64,000 nt of DNA from Vanrija pseudolonga. Taxonomy: Eukaryota; Basidiomycota; Tremellomycetes; Trichosporonales; Trichosporonaceae. Shown here one piece after another: positions 1-10,085 of the stretch. The notes under the pieces were generated by a model, which was not told the origin of the DNA, searched no databases, and was given only the letters and a program-made list of their open reading frames with translations. The stretch's first letter is position 1; every line of letters begins with the position of its first letter. Made by a program: the position numbers and the translations under genes. The stretch spans positions 3,100,001 through 3,164,000 of the forward strand of contig NC_085852.1 in the NCBI RefSeq assembly GCF_020906515.1. The letters run 5' to 3'.

Positions 1-333
1 TCCAGCTGGGACTGACGCCGCAGCATTCGAGCCGTTCCGCATCGTCGGCAGCGACGGAAAGCCGTCCTACTCGCTCCTTATCCCCCCTATGGTCGTGTTC
101 ATCCTGTGCCAGGCGGCTGTGTGAGTCTGCTGGGAAATGGTGCGATCAACAGCTGACCCACCCCAGCTTCGGCCTCGGGCTCTACAAGTGCTGGACGATG
201 GGCATCCTCCCTTCCGGCGCGGCCGACTGGCTCCAGTTCGAGACGCGGCCAGAGGTGAGTTGTCGAAGCTGCACAATAGCTCACCCCCCAGGCCCCAGAA
301 TGGTCAGCTGTCCGCGCGTTGATATTCGGCTAG
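1..333 (+). CDS. EMC4: ER membrane protein complex subunit 4 (EMC4), C-terminal part, 5' end outside window
   Basis: This is the last 82 codons of EMC4, a subunit of the ER membrane complex that inserts tail-anchored and multi-pass proteins into the ER membrane. Exons are 2-120, 167-254 and 292-333, with introns at 121-166 and 255-291 (GTGAGT donors, CAG acceptors). A hydrophobic stretch (LLIPPMVVFILCQAAV) is followed by GLGLYKCWTMGILPSGAADW, which matches the family's conserved C-terminal 'LGLxKCxxMGLLPTxxSDW' block. The stop is TAG at 331-333. It converges on the ubiquitin protease gene on the other strand with about 80 bases between the stops. The family call is firm; the rest of the gene lies to the left of the window. 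Confidence 0.9.
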
Positions 334-413
334 TGCAAAATGGATTACATGTGCTATGCTATGCTGGTGCGGTACACTCGCCGCCTGCTACAGTCGCGTC
401 GCCGTCGCCGCTC

Positions 414-2161
414 TCACCGTCTATCATAGTTGAAGGCCTCTTCAGACGACTCCTCTGTGTCGTCGTCCGAGTCGACGTCGCCCGTGGGCAGCGGGGGGAG
501 CGGCGCGTCGCCGCCGTTGCTCTGCTGCACGCCGCCGTTGCCGAACACGGCGGGCGGGACGACGACTCCATCCAGCCGCTCGTAGAACAGCATGGTGACC
601 TGCATCTGGACGTGCGGGAGCTGGAACACGTCGTCGCCGTACTCTGTTGCCGTGGTGTCGTCGAGCCAGAGCCACCCGCGCCCCGGGACGCCGTAGGGCG
701 CGTTGGGCTTTCTCCGGATAGACGTGTAGTGTCCCGAGTTGTGGTTGGCGCCGCGGTGCAGCACGACCGAGCGCAGCTGGTACAGCGCCTGCGGGGGCGG
801 CGTGCCCGGGGACGTGGGGTCGACGCCGCGCGCCATGTGCTTGCCGAAATCAAACACGAGCGGGAACACGATCCGCGTGTCCTTCTTCTGCGGCGGCCAC
901 GAGATGAGATCGGAGCGGATAAAGTGCAGTTGGAGCATCTTGGGCGCGCGCACCACCGCCGTACGCCGCACGCTATCCGTCTGCACCTTGACCCAGTCGA
1001 CGCCGTCCCCTGGCACGTCGACGACGGGCACGCCCGCGCGCACCATGGTCGCGAGACGGACGGCCGTGGCGATGAGCGCGGCCCTGTCCTTCGGCTTGGG
1101 CTCGCTCTCCTGCTTCTCCTTGTCGCGCTTCTCCTTGTCGTGCCGCTTCTTCTTGCCCTTTGGCGATGGCTCGGATGTCGACACTGCCGCCGGCGCCGAC
1201 GCAAGATGCCGGTACACCTTCTCGGTCGCGACCAGGGTGCACATGTCGCAGTTTACGCCGGGGATGGCTTCTGGGGCAAGATATGCCTGGACGCATGCGT
1301 CGAGGCTGGCCGCGTTCTGGGATCTGTCAGCATTGCCCACCTCCCGAGGCTACCCACACTTCTCCCCGGTATTGGCAGGTCCAAGCCGGTGATAATGTCC
1401 ATGAGCACGGGCGTGTCGTATCCGCACCGCTGGCACTTGCGCCGGCGGGCCAGCAGGCCGTTCCACGGCTGCTCGAGCACCTGGCTGCTGGGCGCGGGGC
1501 CACGGGGGACCTTGTACGGGAACGGGAAGTCTGGTGATGGGGGTGGGGAAGCGGCAGCGACCGCGACGCCGCTCTTGTTCTGCACGACGAGATCGAGCAC
1601 TTCGCCTAGGCCTGGTGTCCGCGCGGCCTCCTGGCCGACCTTGAGCGCCTCGTCGCCGACAGCGGCGGCCAGGTTGGTGTACAGCTCGTGCGCGTCCTGC
1701 TGCTGCCCGGACGTAACGAGGTACTTTAAGCTCTGGACTGGGAGGAACGCGCGACACAGCGCAGTGGGGTAGAGCACACGCGTGCGCCGCGCGGTGCCGG
1801 TGTTGAGCTCTGTGATTGTCGTGCTGAGCTCGTCGGTGATTGGTGTAGGGATGTCGACTTCGGTTGCGAGGTCGACGACCTCGTCGAGGTGCCCGATGAC
1901 AGTCGGCAGCGACGCCAGGCTCTGGATGACAGAGTTGAGGAAGCACAGCACGCCGTTCGGGTTCACCATGCCGGGGTAGTTGTCCCCCGGTTCATGTAGT
2001 GTCTGGAGGGGGATCGCCTGCTTGTCTGGGCTGGTCGCGAGGTTGAGCCCCGCGAGTTGAGAGAGCACGCCCATGATGCCGTAGAAGAGCGTCGAGAGGT
2101 ACAGGATGAAGACGGAGTACGGCGTCGGCTGCGGTGGGGGTTCATGGGGCTGTCTGCGCAT
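414..2161 (-). CDS. Ubiquitin-specific protease with N-terminal membrane anchor (Ubp1/USP30-like)
   Basis: A 568-residue cysteine protease of the USP family (removes ubiquitin from substrates). One intron at 1317-1357 joins ...LPIPGRS to NAASLDACVQAYL, where USPs carry the conserved 'sLddCL' helix. A hydrophobic segment at residues about 15-38 suggests membrane anchoring, as in yeast Ubp1 and mitochondrial USP30. The Cys box is NPNGVLCFLNSVIQSL with the nucleophile near C73, the His box is NHNSGHYTSIRR, and the Asp box is WLWLDDTTATEY. A CxxC pair (CQRC) and a second (CDMC) form the usual zinc ribbon. A lysine-rich insert (KGKKKRHDKEKRDKEK) interrupts the catalytic domain. The Cys box lacks the usual GNTC wording. 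It shares a 250-base divergent promoter with MZT1. The subfamily (Ubp1 versus USP30) is uncertain. Confidence 0.88.
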
Positions 2162-2412
2162 CTAGGTGGGCGGCATGAGTCGGGTGTGGATGACAAGTGT
2201 TATAAGAGACAGGAAGAGAGGAGAGATGTAACAGGTGGTGGTGGTCGATGCCGTCAGTGTTGCTCGCTCGCTCGCTCGCCGTCGACGTCGTTTGCCGCTC
2301 ACTGCCAGCAATCCAGCCGGCGGCCCGAAAAACAACGGCCAGGCGGGCGACACGCGTATTGTTCCCGCCGACAACTTCAACAACAACACACACTCTACAT
2401 ATCGCTTACACA

Positions 2413-2865
2413 ATGCCAGCAGACGACAGGCAAAAGAATGCGCGCGAGACGCTTGATAGTGCGTGACATCGTGGTGGTGGCGAGGCTGACAATACAGCGT
2501 TGAACGACCTCTCGCAGCTCCTCCAGACTGGTGCGCGCGATCAAAACACGGCACGGCATCACTGACACCACCCCAGGGCTCGACAAGCAGACATTGTCCA
2601 TCTGCGTCGGCATGCTCGAGGCGGGCGCGAACCCCGACACGCTGGCGGTGAGTGCGGCGAGGTGTGGAGCGGAGCGGACGTGATGCCGGGCGATGGCCGT
2701 GGTGGTGCTTGCCGTAGCGGCAGGACAATGGGCCAGCCGACGCGTCGTTGTCGACGCGCACGGACGGCCCGGGTCCACTGTTGTTCTGTAACCGGCTTAC
2801 GTCGACGCGTACTGATGCCCCTCTCCCAGGCTGTCATCAAGGAGCTGCGCAAGGAGAAGGACTAG
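2413..2865 (+). CDS. MZT1: MOZART1 / mitotic-spindle organizing protein 1 (gamma-tubulin complex targeting)
   Basis: A 61-residue protein split over four exons: 2413-2458, 2498-2530, 2577-2647 and 2830-2865. The spliced product contains ARETLDTLNDLSQLLQTGLD and then KQTLSICVGMLEAGANPDTL followed by AAVIKELRKEKD. This follows the MOZART1 family ('ETLxxLxxIsxlLNTGLDreTLsiCvrLcExGvNPEALAaVIKELR') along its whole length, and length fits the family. MZT1 binds GCP N-termini and recruits gamma-tubulin complexes to spindle poles. All junctions keep frame (lengths sum to 62 codons including stop) with GT-AG borders; intron 3 (182 nt) is long for this genome. The gene is easily missed by open-reading-frame searches because no exon exceeds 24 codons. 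Confidence 0.93.
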
Positions 2866-3032
2866 CGGCTGGCTTGTGTTGTCGCCTCTACGACGAGTGC
2901 GACGCCGAGGCCAGCGGCCTTCACGCGAGGGCTTGGACGACCGCGAGGCCAATCACTCGCGGTCGCCCGCAGACGTCCACCCCACCACTACATTACACTG
3001 TTGTACTCTGCATTCATGTATCTACTGCACTA

Positions 3033-4123
3033 CTAGTCATGGCGCGGCCGGCTGATGGACAGGGTGAGCGTCGACGGGAGCTCGTTCTCGCCGACGCTGA
3101 AGAGCAGGCTGATAGAGCCAGCGATCGCAAAGACGATGAAAAGGGACGCGCCGGCGAGGATGGCAAACGACTGCGTGTAGTCGTGCTTGGGCTTGACGGG
3201 GGTGTCGGTGTCGTTGGGGGCACGGACAGCGCGGGAGTAGTGGCGGCTGGACGAGGGCATGACAACGAGGAGGAGGGGCGGCGAGTCGGGCTGGGTCATC
3301 TGGGTTCGTCAGTGGCTACGTCCAGCGTCCTGAACATGGTAGCTACTTACCGACTGCAGGCCCGCCTTAACACCCTTGGTGGCCGACTTGTGCAGCGCCG
3401 ATCCGGGCTCAGCGAGGCCGAGGCGGATGGACACGGCGTCCCACTCGTGCTCAGCCGAAGACCAGAGGTGGTCGGCGAGGGCGACGAGGGACGCGAGCTC
3501 CTGCGCGAGCTTCTCGCCGGCTTCTGGGTACTGTCAGCTGTGTCATCAACGCTTTACCCAGCAGACGCACTAGACACAGCCAGGTCGAGCGTGTCGAGCA
3601 GGGTCTTGACGAGGGGCAACTTGAGGACGCGCTCGACGGCGGCGCGCGCAGCGTCGAGGTACGGCTCCATGACCGACTGGGCGTCCCACGACTCCATGTA
3701 GAACGACGGTGTAGACAGGGTGTCGGGGAGGATGTCTGGGGTGTGAGTCAGCATTGTCACTTTTTTCCACCTTCCTCCCTCCCCCAACCCACCCTTGAGA
3801 TCCGCGTCCTGGATAACGACAACACGGGGCCGCTTCTCCCCCTCCCACAGATGCAGCAGGTGCGCCCACATGCCCTCGTCCTCCGGCGTCTTGTGCTGCG
3901 AGATCCCACCGCTCCCGCCCAGGTGGTTCGCAAGCACGGCCTGCGCCTGCTCCGCCGAGAGGGTCGGCGGGGCCTTGGGCGTGTCGGCGTGCGATGACGG
4001 CGGGGAGGGGAAGAGGAAGACTTGCGCCTCGCGCGCCGAGACGAGCGGGAGCGCAAGGAGAAGCGGGTGCCAGAGCCCTGCGGGTCAGTGGAGCTCAGGA
4101 TGGGGAGGACTGAGCTCACTCAT
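3033..4123 (-). CDS. Type I membrane protein with signal peptide, function unknown
   Basis: I do not recognise the family. Five exons encode 297 residues: 4120-4123, 3793-4077, 3571-3735, 3351-3523 and 3033-3299. The first coding exon is only four bases (ATG A), joined to give MRLWHPLLLALPLVSAREAQ, a clean signal peptide. A lumenal region of about 220 residues contains LSAEQAQAVLANHLG and RVVVIQDADLKD. It ends in one membrane span near the C-terminus (SFAILAGASLFIVFAIAGSI) and a short tail of about 25 residues. Topology recalls ER/V-ATPase accessory proteins of the Ac45/BIG1 type, but I see no diagnostic residue, so that is only a guess. Frame is maintained through all four introns (42, 57, 47 and 51 nt). 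It lies head to head with REV1. Confidence 0.75.
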
Positions 4124-4270
4124 TGTGGTGGTTTGGTGAGGATGTTGGTGAGGTCGAGGTTGGATCGAGTGACTGCCGCCGGTTCGCTGCGGATCGTCAT
4201 CGTGCGGAGGAGATAGGGGGCAATTAGAATATGCATTAGAAATTCATCAATGAAGTTCTAATGAATGCCG

Positions 4271-4341
4271 CACGTGTATTGCCAGACTCCATTACAAAGC
4301 TGATTAGCGGAAGTAAATCTGTCAAACACGTGGTGCACGTG
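4271..4341. promoter_or_regulatory. Three CACGTG boxes in the divergent promoter of REV1 and the membrane-protein gene
   Basis: Perfect palindromic CACGTG motifs lie at 4271-4276, 4327-4332 and 4336-4341, 123-193 bases upstream of the REV1 start. CACGTG is the core bound by fungal bHLH factors (Cbf1, Pho4, USF-like). The surrounding 4220-4270 is unusually AT-rich for this window. The 340 bases between the two genes (4124-4463) hold nothing else that I can identify. Confidence 0.5.
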
Positions 4342-4463
4342 GCTCTGACCCCGATTCCTCCACTTTGGTGGAGGTTGACTGGACTGGTCTTTTGTTGTTG
4401 TGATCCATCAGCAACCCCATCTCACCTTTCAACTTTGCTCACTCCCGCACCTATCATGCCGCC

Positions 4464-7400
4464 ATGAGCACGCAGTCGTCGTCCCAGTCATTCTGGGCTG
4501 AGGCTCTTGACGTTGCCGAGTCCCTCGATGGCCCGGGCGAACAGATCCGGATACCCAAACGCGTCCAGTTCGCGTCGTACGAACTGAGCCCCGACACGCC
4601 GGATGAGCAGCAAGCCGGCGCGGGTCCCTCGTCCCCCGCATCTCCAACGATTGAAGAACGACGAAATGCCACGTCCCTCGAGTACCTCCCCAACCGCGTC
4701 GAGCTGCTGCCCGCCGAGCATGCGTACCTCGCCAACCCAGAGTACGCGCCCAACGCGTTCGGCGACGTGGGCGACTACATGCGCAAGAAGGACATCAAGG
4801 TGCAGAACCAGAACAGCGAGATAGCCGCGGCGGGCGCACATCTGCCACAGATATTCGCCGGCCTCACTTTTTACATCAACGGAAACACTACCCCGCCAAT
4901 GGAGGAGCTGCGCCGCATGATCCTTCTCCGTGGCGGCACTTGCGTGCCCTACGTCCGCACCAAGGGCGTGCTGGACTTTATCGTCGCGCCCGTGCTCACC
5001 CTGGCCAAGTTCCGCGAGTTTGCGCGACACAAGGTCGTGCGGGAGGGGTGGGTGCTCGAGTGTGTGGCTGAGGGGCGGCTCGTCGACTGGAGGAAGTGGC
5101 GCTTGAAGGTCGAGGATGAGGGGGAGACGGGGCTGGAGGACTTCTTGCGAAAGTCTGAAACGAAGGCGGTGGCGGAAGAGGAAGAGGAGGAGATGGGGCC
5201 GCCTGACCTGCCGAGCCCGCCGGTGACGAGGGCCATCGCTGCGACTCAGAGCCTCCTGCGTCCTGTTCGACCGGCACCGACAGTCATCGAGCAAGGCCGC
5301 CCGCGAATGGATGAAGTGGAGAAGATGGAGGCCGCCAACCCCCCGCGACCTGAAGGCACATGGGACAACTACTTTGTCCACCGGTCCAATCACCACGCGG
5401 CGCAGATGATGAAGTCGGACGAATTCCGCGTCAACAACACGTCGGAGCGAGGCAACGAGTCGGGTTTCATCGACAAGTTTTACCAAAACTCTCGGCTGCA
5501 CCATCTCTCGACTTGGAAAGCCGCCCTGCGACTCCTTGTTGCCGAGGCGCGAGCGTCGGTGGTCGCGCGCGTTCCGACCGTGCTGCCCGAGCCCGGCGCA
5601 CAGCGCTACTACTTCCATGTCGACTTTGACGCCTTCTTCGTGTCCGCTGGCGTCGCGTCACGCCCTCATCTAAAAGGCAAGCCAGTCGTCGTGTGCCACT
5701 CGTCTGGGGGTGGGCGTGCGTCGACGAGCGAGGTGGCCAGCGCGAGTTACGAGGCGAGGGCTCTAGGTGTCAAGAATGGCATGAGTCTTGGTCGCGCCAG
5801 GCAGCTGTGTGGCGACGACCTGGAGACAATACCGTGAGTATTGAGAGCGGGACTTCGCTGACGGCAGATACGAGTTCGACACTTATCAGTCGCACTCGCT
5901 CACCTTTTACAAGGTGCTCCTGGGGTACGCCGACGAGCTTGAGGCAGTCAGTGTCGACGAGGCGCTGCTTGAGGTCACTGGCGCCGTGACCGCGCGCGCG
6001 CTGGCCCCAGAGGAAGCGGGCGTCCGTTCGCCCGACCCCGCGATCCAGCTCGCCGACAAGATCCGTGACGACATCCGCGCCGAAACAGGATGCGAAGTGT
6101 CCATCGGCATCTCGCACAACATCCTCCTCGCGCGCATGGCGACGAAAAAGGCCAAGCCTGCGGGCGTGTTTCACCTGAAGGCGGAGGATGCGCGAGCGTT
6201 CCTCGCCGAGCTCGACGTCGACCAGCTGCCACAGGTCGGGTGGTCGACACGGGCAAAGATCCAGGACGTGTTTGGAAGCACGCTGTGTGGCGCACTGCTG
6301 CCGCAATCTCGAGATGCGCTCCGGCGTGCTCTCGGTCCCAAGACTGGTGAAACGATCTACGGCTTCCTCCGTGGCCAAGATACCCGCCAACTCACGCCAG
6401 ACAAGGAGCGTAAGAGTGTCTCCGCCGAGATCAACTACGGTATCCGCTTCCGCACGCAGGACCAGGCAGACCGCTACGTCGCTGACCTGGGGGCTGAGGT
6501 GTCCAAGCGGCTGAAGAGCATCGGTGCCCGTGGACGTCAGCTCACGCTCAAGATCATGTCGCGCCATCCTGACGCACCAATTGAGCCTCCCAAGTTTCTC
6601 GGACACGGCAAGTGCGAGACGTTCAACAAAGGCGGTGGGATCTCTGGCCCGCGGGGCTCGGCTACCGATGACCCCGAAGTAATTGGCTCAGAGGCCGTCA
6701 AGCTGCTGGGCTCGATGCGGCTCGACCCTATCGAGCTGCGTGGCGTTGGAATCCAGGTCACCAAACTCGAGTTCAGTACTGGGCCGCCGAAGGGCCAGGG
6801 GCTGTTGAGTGCCATGTTTGGCAGAGTCAAAGCTGCACAGGAGGCTAGGGGGGAGGAAGATGAGAGGGAGGCGGGGGAAGAGGCTTTGGGGACCGGAGAT
6901 GTCGAGGTTGACTCGAAGGAAGGGAGCGAGGAGCGAGACGGCGTCGAAGCAACGCCGGTCTCTCCGCTTCCCGAAGCTCCACCCCTGCCACCGGCACCCG
7001 CCGTCCCGTCCGACAACCACGTCGACCCCGAGTTTCTCGCAGCCATGCCGCCCAGTATTCGCGCCGAGCTCGAGGCCGAGCTGGCGTCGAAGCGAAAGCG
7101 AAAGCGCAGCGAGGAGATGACGCCCGAGGTGGAGGTCGAGGTCCGGGACTCCGTGGGGGTGAATGACAACGACGACGATGGAGACGCCCACGTTGCTGCG
7201 CGCACAGGCGGCCGCCACAAGTACGCACACATCACCAAGCAGCTTCGGCCCAAGATCAAGACAATGATGGGGAACAAGGCGATCGCCGAGCTGCCACTGT
7301 ACACGGCGTGGGGGAAGCGACAGGCCAGTCGGAGCCGCAGTCGTAGTGTGGATCCGGCCGCCGGGCCTACTACGACTGCGCCGTCCACTGAATCCGATTC

Positions 7401-7995
7401 CGATATTCAAGTCATCGAGGCAGACATTGCCAAGATTGGCGAGTACACAGTGTCGACACTGCGCGAGCTCGGGATCGATCTGGACGTGTTCGCCGCGCTG
7501 CCCGCCGATCTGCGCGCCGAGGTGGTACAAGCCGAGCAGCAGCGGGTGCAGCTCCGCCGTAGCGGTGGCAAACACAGTGCCAAGGCAGACTCGCCTGCCA
7601 AGCGCGCCAAAGCCGCTGTGGCGCCTAAAATCGCGCCCACGCCCGCCACTGTCACCCGCAAGCCTGCACTCTTCGGCGCGCGGGACACATCCGCAGTCGC
7701 CGAGGTGCTCACCCGCTGGGTGGTCACGTGTGATGGCCAGCCGGCGGATGCAGATGTTGCGCGGGTGGGCAAGTATTTGGTCAAGTGTGTGCATGGGTGG
7801 ATGGGTGGTGTGGATCATGTCGCGGTGCTGCTGCGGCATCTGCGGGGTCTGGCGGGGGACTTGGCGAGGGATGGCGAGGAGGAGGAGGGGGAGCAGCAGG
7901 AACAGCCGTTAGTATGGTGGGGGGTTATTGAGCGCCTCAAGCGCGAAGTCGACGAGGCGGCGGTGGCCAAGCTCGGCGCGCCGCTGCGTCTCTAG
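4464..7995 (+). CDS. REV1: DNA repair protein REV1 (Y-family translesion polymerase)
   Basis: Two exons (4464-5833, 5868-7995; 34-nt intron) encode 1165 residues. REV1 inserts dCMP opposite abasic sites and acts as scaffold for translesion polymerases in the nucleus. Order seen: a BRCT domain at about residues 125-215 (IFAGLTFYINGNTTPP ... REGWVLECVAEGRLVDW); the REV1 N-digit region (SRLHHLSTWKAALRLL); Y-family palm motifs YYFHVDFDAFFVS near 383 and EAVSVDEALLEV near 484, giving the metal-binding acidic residues; two ubiquitin-binding motifs FLAAMPPSIRAELEAE (about 845) and FAALPADLRAEVVQAEQ (about 996); and a helical C-terminal domain (1060-1165) that would bind Rev7 and other polymerases. 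Length is typical (about 1.0-1.25 kaa). Three CACGTG boxes precede it. Confidence 0.96.
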
Positions 7996-8165
7996 TTTGT
8001 TGTACAGTACAGCATGATCATGATGGCATAGGGTTGAGCCCAAACAACAGTATAGTAAGTACAGGGGAATGTATGTGTGCGGGGTGGGGTAAGGTGCGGC
8101 GTGCGTGCGGCACCAGCGCGCGGCATCGCGGAGTCGTGTCGTGGCGGCAGTGGCGGGGTGTCACG

Positions 8166-8504
8166 CTCTAAATGCGGGTCAGCCACGTCCTGCCCGCCTG
8201 GTTCGGCCACCCGAGCGGAAAGCAACTCACACAGCTTGCGCCAAGCGCTGGCAATCTTGCGGCGCCAACTCGTCTCGCGCTCGCGACCGGCCTCGTTGAC
8301 CTGGTGCTCGTACTCGCGCCTCGCGGCCTCCTTCTCCTCGTCGACGGAGCGCAGGCTCGCGTTGTCGTTTACGTCGGCGACGACGAGGCCGTACCGCCGC
8401 GCGGCGTCAATGTCCACCTGCTCGTGTTTCCGCTGCAGGTCGGCGCGCTGGCGGGCCGTGAGGCCCACGGGCGGGGGGACGAAGAACTCGCGTTGGGCGA
8501 ACAT
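8166..8504 (-). CDS. Small charged orphan protein; stop codon formed across a splice junction
   Basis: Not recognised. From the ATG at 8504, 91 codons run to ...RKIASAWRKL. A strong donor (GTGAGT) follows a single T, and the first good acceptor (GCATTTAG, with a CTGAC branch site) is followed by AG, so splicing of 8168-8230 makes TAG. Read without splicing, the frame would continue for another 79 low-complexity residues to 7992. I prefer the spliced form. The product starts MFAQREFFVPPPVGLTARQ and is rich in Arg/Glu/Lys, with predicted helix (RSVDEEKEAARREYEHQV). No membrane segment or signal peptide is visible. A run of 17 G/C lies directly upstream of the ATG. Confidence 0.5.
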
Positions 8505-8521
8505 GGGGGGGGGGGGGGGGG
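8505..8521. repeat. G(17) homopolymer
   Basis: Seventeen consecutive G on the plus strand (C on the minus strand), ending directly before the ATG of the small orphan gene. It is the longest homopolymer noticed in the window; length may be a sequencing estimate. Confidence 0.9.
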
Positions 8522-9638
8522 CTGGCTTGTGTATTGGTGTGTGTGTGTGTTGGTGCAGCTGTGCGCTTGCTTGCGTTCGTATCGTACTACTGCGTTGCTC
8601 TCATGTCTCGAGGGCAGGCCTGCTGTCGCAACATTGCCAGGTTAAGTACCCCCGGGGTCGGGGTCGTGGTGTCCCACCCGGCCCGCCACTGTCGGCCTGG
8701 TCCGACACCACGATTGTCAACAATAACCCGTGCGCGTGCTGCCGGCGTCGAAATAGCACAGTTCCCAGGCAGGCAGGTATGTCACTAGCCGTATCCGCGC
8801 TGCATGGCGCGTTTGCGAGTCAGCTGCTAGTGTTTCAATCGGCAATATGGTTTTGTTTTGTTTGGCATGATCGCGCACCTCGCCAGCCTGCGCGGCTTCG
8901 GGGCCGAGGTAGAGCTGTCAAGTCAACCGGCGGGGGATAAGCCCAGCTGGGCACTGTGGGCAGTGGGTGGCTCCACTCTACTCCCACCACGCGCCACTCG
9001 GCCGTCATACCACCGCGGCAAGTCACCCTGTTGCGGTGGATAGACCCGACGATACATGCAACACATGTTACTTACTAGCTAGCACTATTGCTTGCAGCGA
9101 GGTCAGCTGGACGCCGAGTAGTGGAGCCAGCAGCAGCAAGCACGCTGTATATCACCGGCGTGCAAGCACATTAGCGCATGGCGCAACCTTGCGCATGCAC
9201 TAGAGCCCATCCATCCATAGCACCCACGCATCGTCCACAGCAACAGCACCACTGATGACGTGCAGCATGCTCACCTCACCACCTTTGTCCCGAAAATAAT
9301 GCTCGCGCATTTCGAATCGCCTCGGAAGGTCGGTTGCGGCTCGGTGACGCCAGCAGCAACGCAACAAGCGCCAAGACAATCTCGGTCAGCTGGTCGTCGG
9401 GCCGTTGCGCGGTGGGTGGGTGGGCAGCAGTGGCGGAGCGGGCCAGATTTCTTCGATATGCAGGCATGCCAGAGGCGTGGCATGGATCTCCCCCGCGCCC
9501 CGGCACTGGGCTGCCAACTGCCCAGCTGATGGATTGATGGTTGATGCTCCCGTGCCCGAGGCGTCCACCGACCTTCTGGGTGGCTCGCTTGATCCGAGGC
9601 ACGCGGAGGCGAGTCGTAACGAGCTACAGGGCGGCAGG

Positions 9639-9662
9639 TTGCTGCTGCTGCTGCTGCTGCTT
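9639..9662. repeat. CTG trinucleotide microsatellite
   Basis: About seven consecutive CTG units in noncoding DNA, bordered by GTTG and TTTG. Confidence 0.85.
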
Positions 9663-10085
9663 TGCTCGTGGCCACAGTCATGCGTCGTGACTTGTTTACC
9701 AGTTTCCACCACCCCATATCAGCGCTTCTCGCTGCCCTGCATGCCAAGGAGCAGAGCACGGCTGGTCGCGACTGCACCCCCATGCGTGCTTGCTCGTGCT
9801 ATTCCCAACGGGCGGGCTTCCGATACCCCGTCGCGTGTTTCCCCTCCGAGGTCACCAGCGTCGGCTGCCAGCCTCGGAACCACGACGCGGCGCTTCTATA
9901 TACTAGGCCCGATTCCCCGTGTCGCCCCATGCCCCCGCCGCGTCGTTATCGCGCAACCCGACTGGCTCGCGCAACTGACTTGACCCATAACCCGTCTATG
10001 CATCTACTCCGCACCAGTCACCCTATAATCCCCACTCGCCGCCGCCACCCTATGCAGTTGCACAACCCTCAGCCCCGCCCTGGTC

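Larger units (their letters stand above)
8505..10085. other. Intergenic region, 1.6 kb, no gene seen
   Basis: No reading frame here has protein-like composition or a family motif on either strand. It holds a 17-base G run at 8505-8521, a short GT repeat near 8538, a CTG trinucleotide run near 9639-9662 and a TATATA at 9897-9902 with no gene start close enough to use it. Confidence 0.6.

Noticed and set aside
198-1772. Long plus-strand open frame of 524 codons opposite the ubiquitin protease
   Set aside because: It is the antisense shadow of the protease exons; high GC keeps antisense frames open. It has no family motif and spans EMC4 introns.
9271-9783. 170-codon minus-strand frame in the 8.5-10.1 kb gap
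   Set aside because: Composition rich in Arg/Pro/Cys/Ser without a predicted fold, no plausible splice partners and no repeats of known families.
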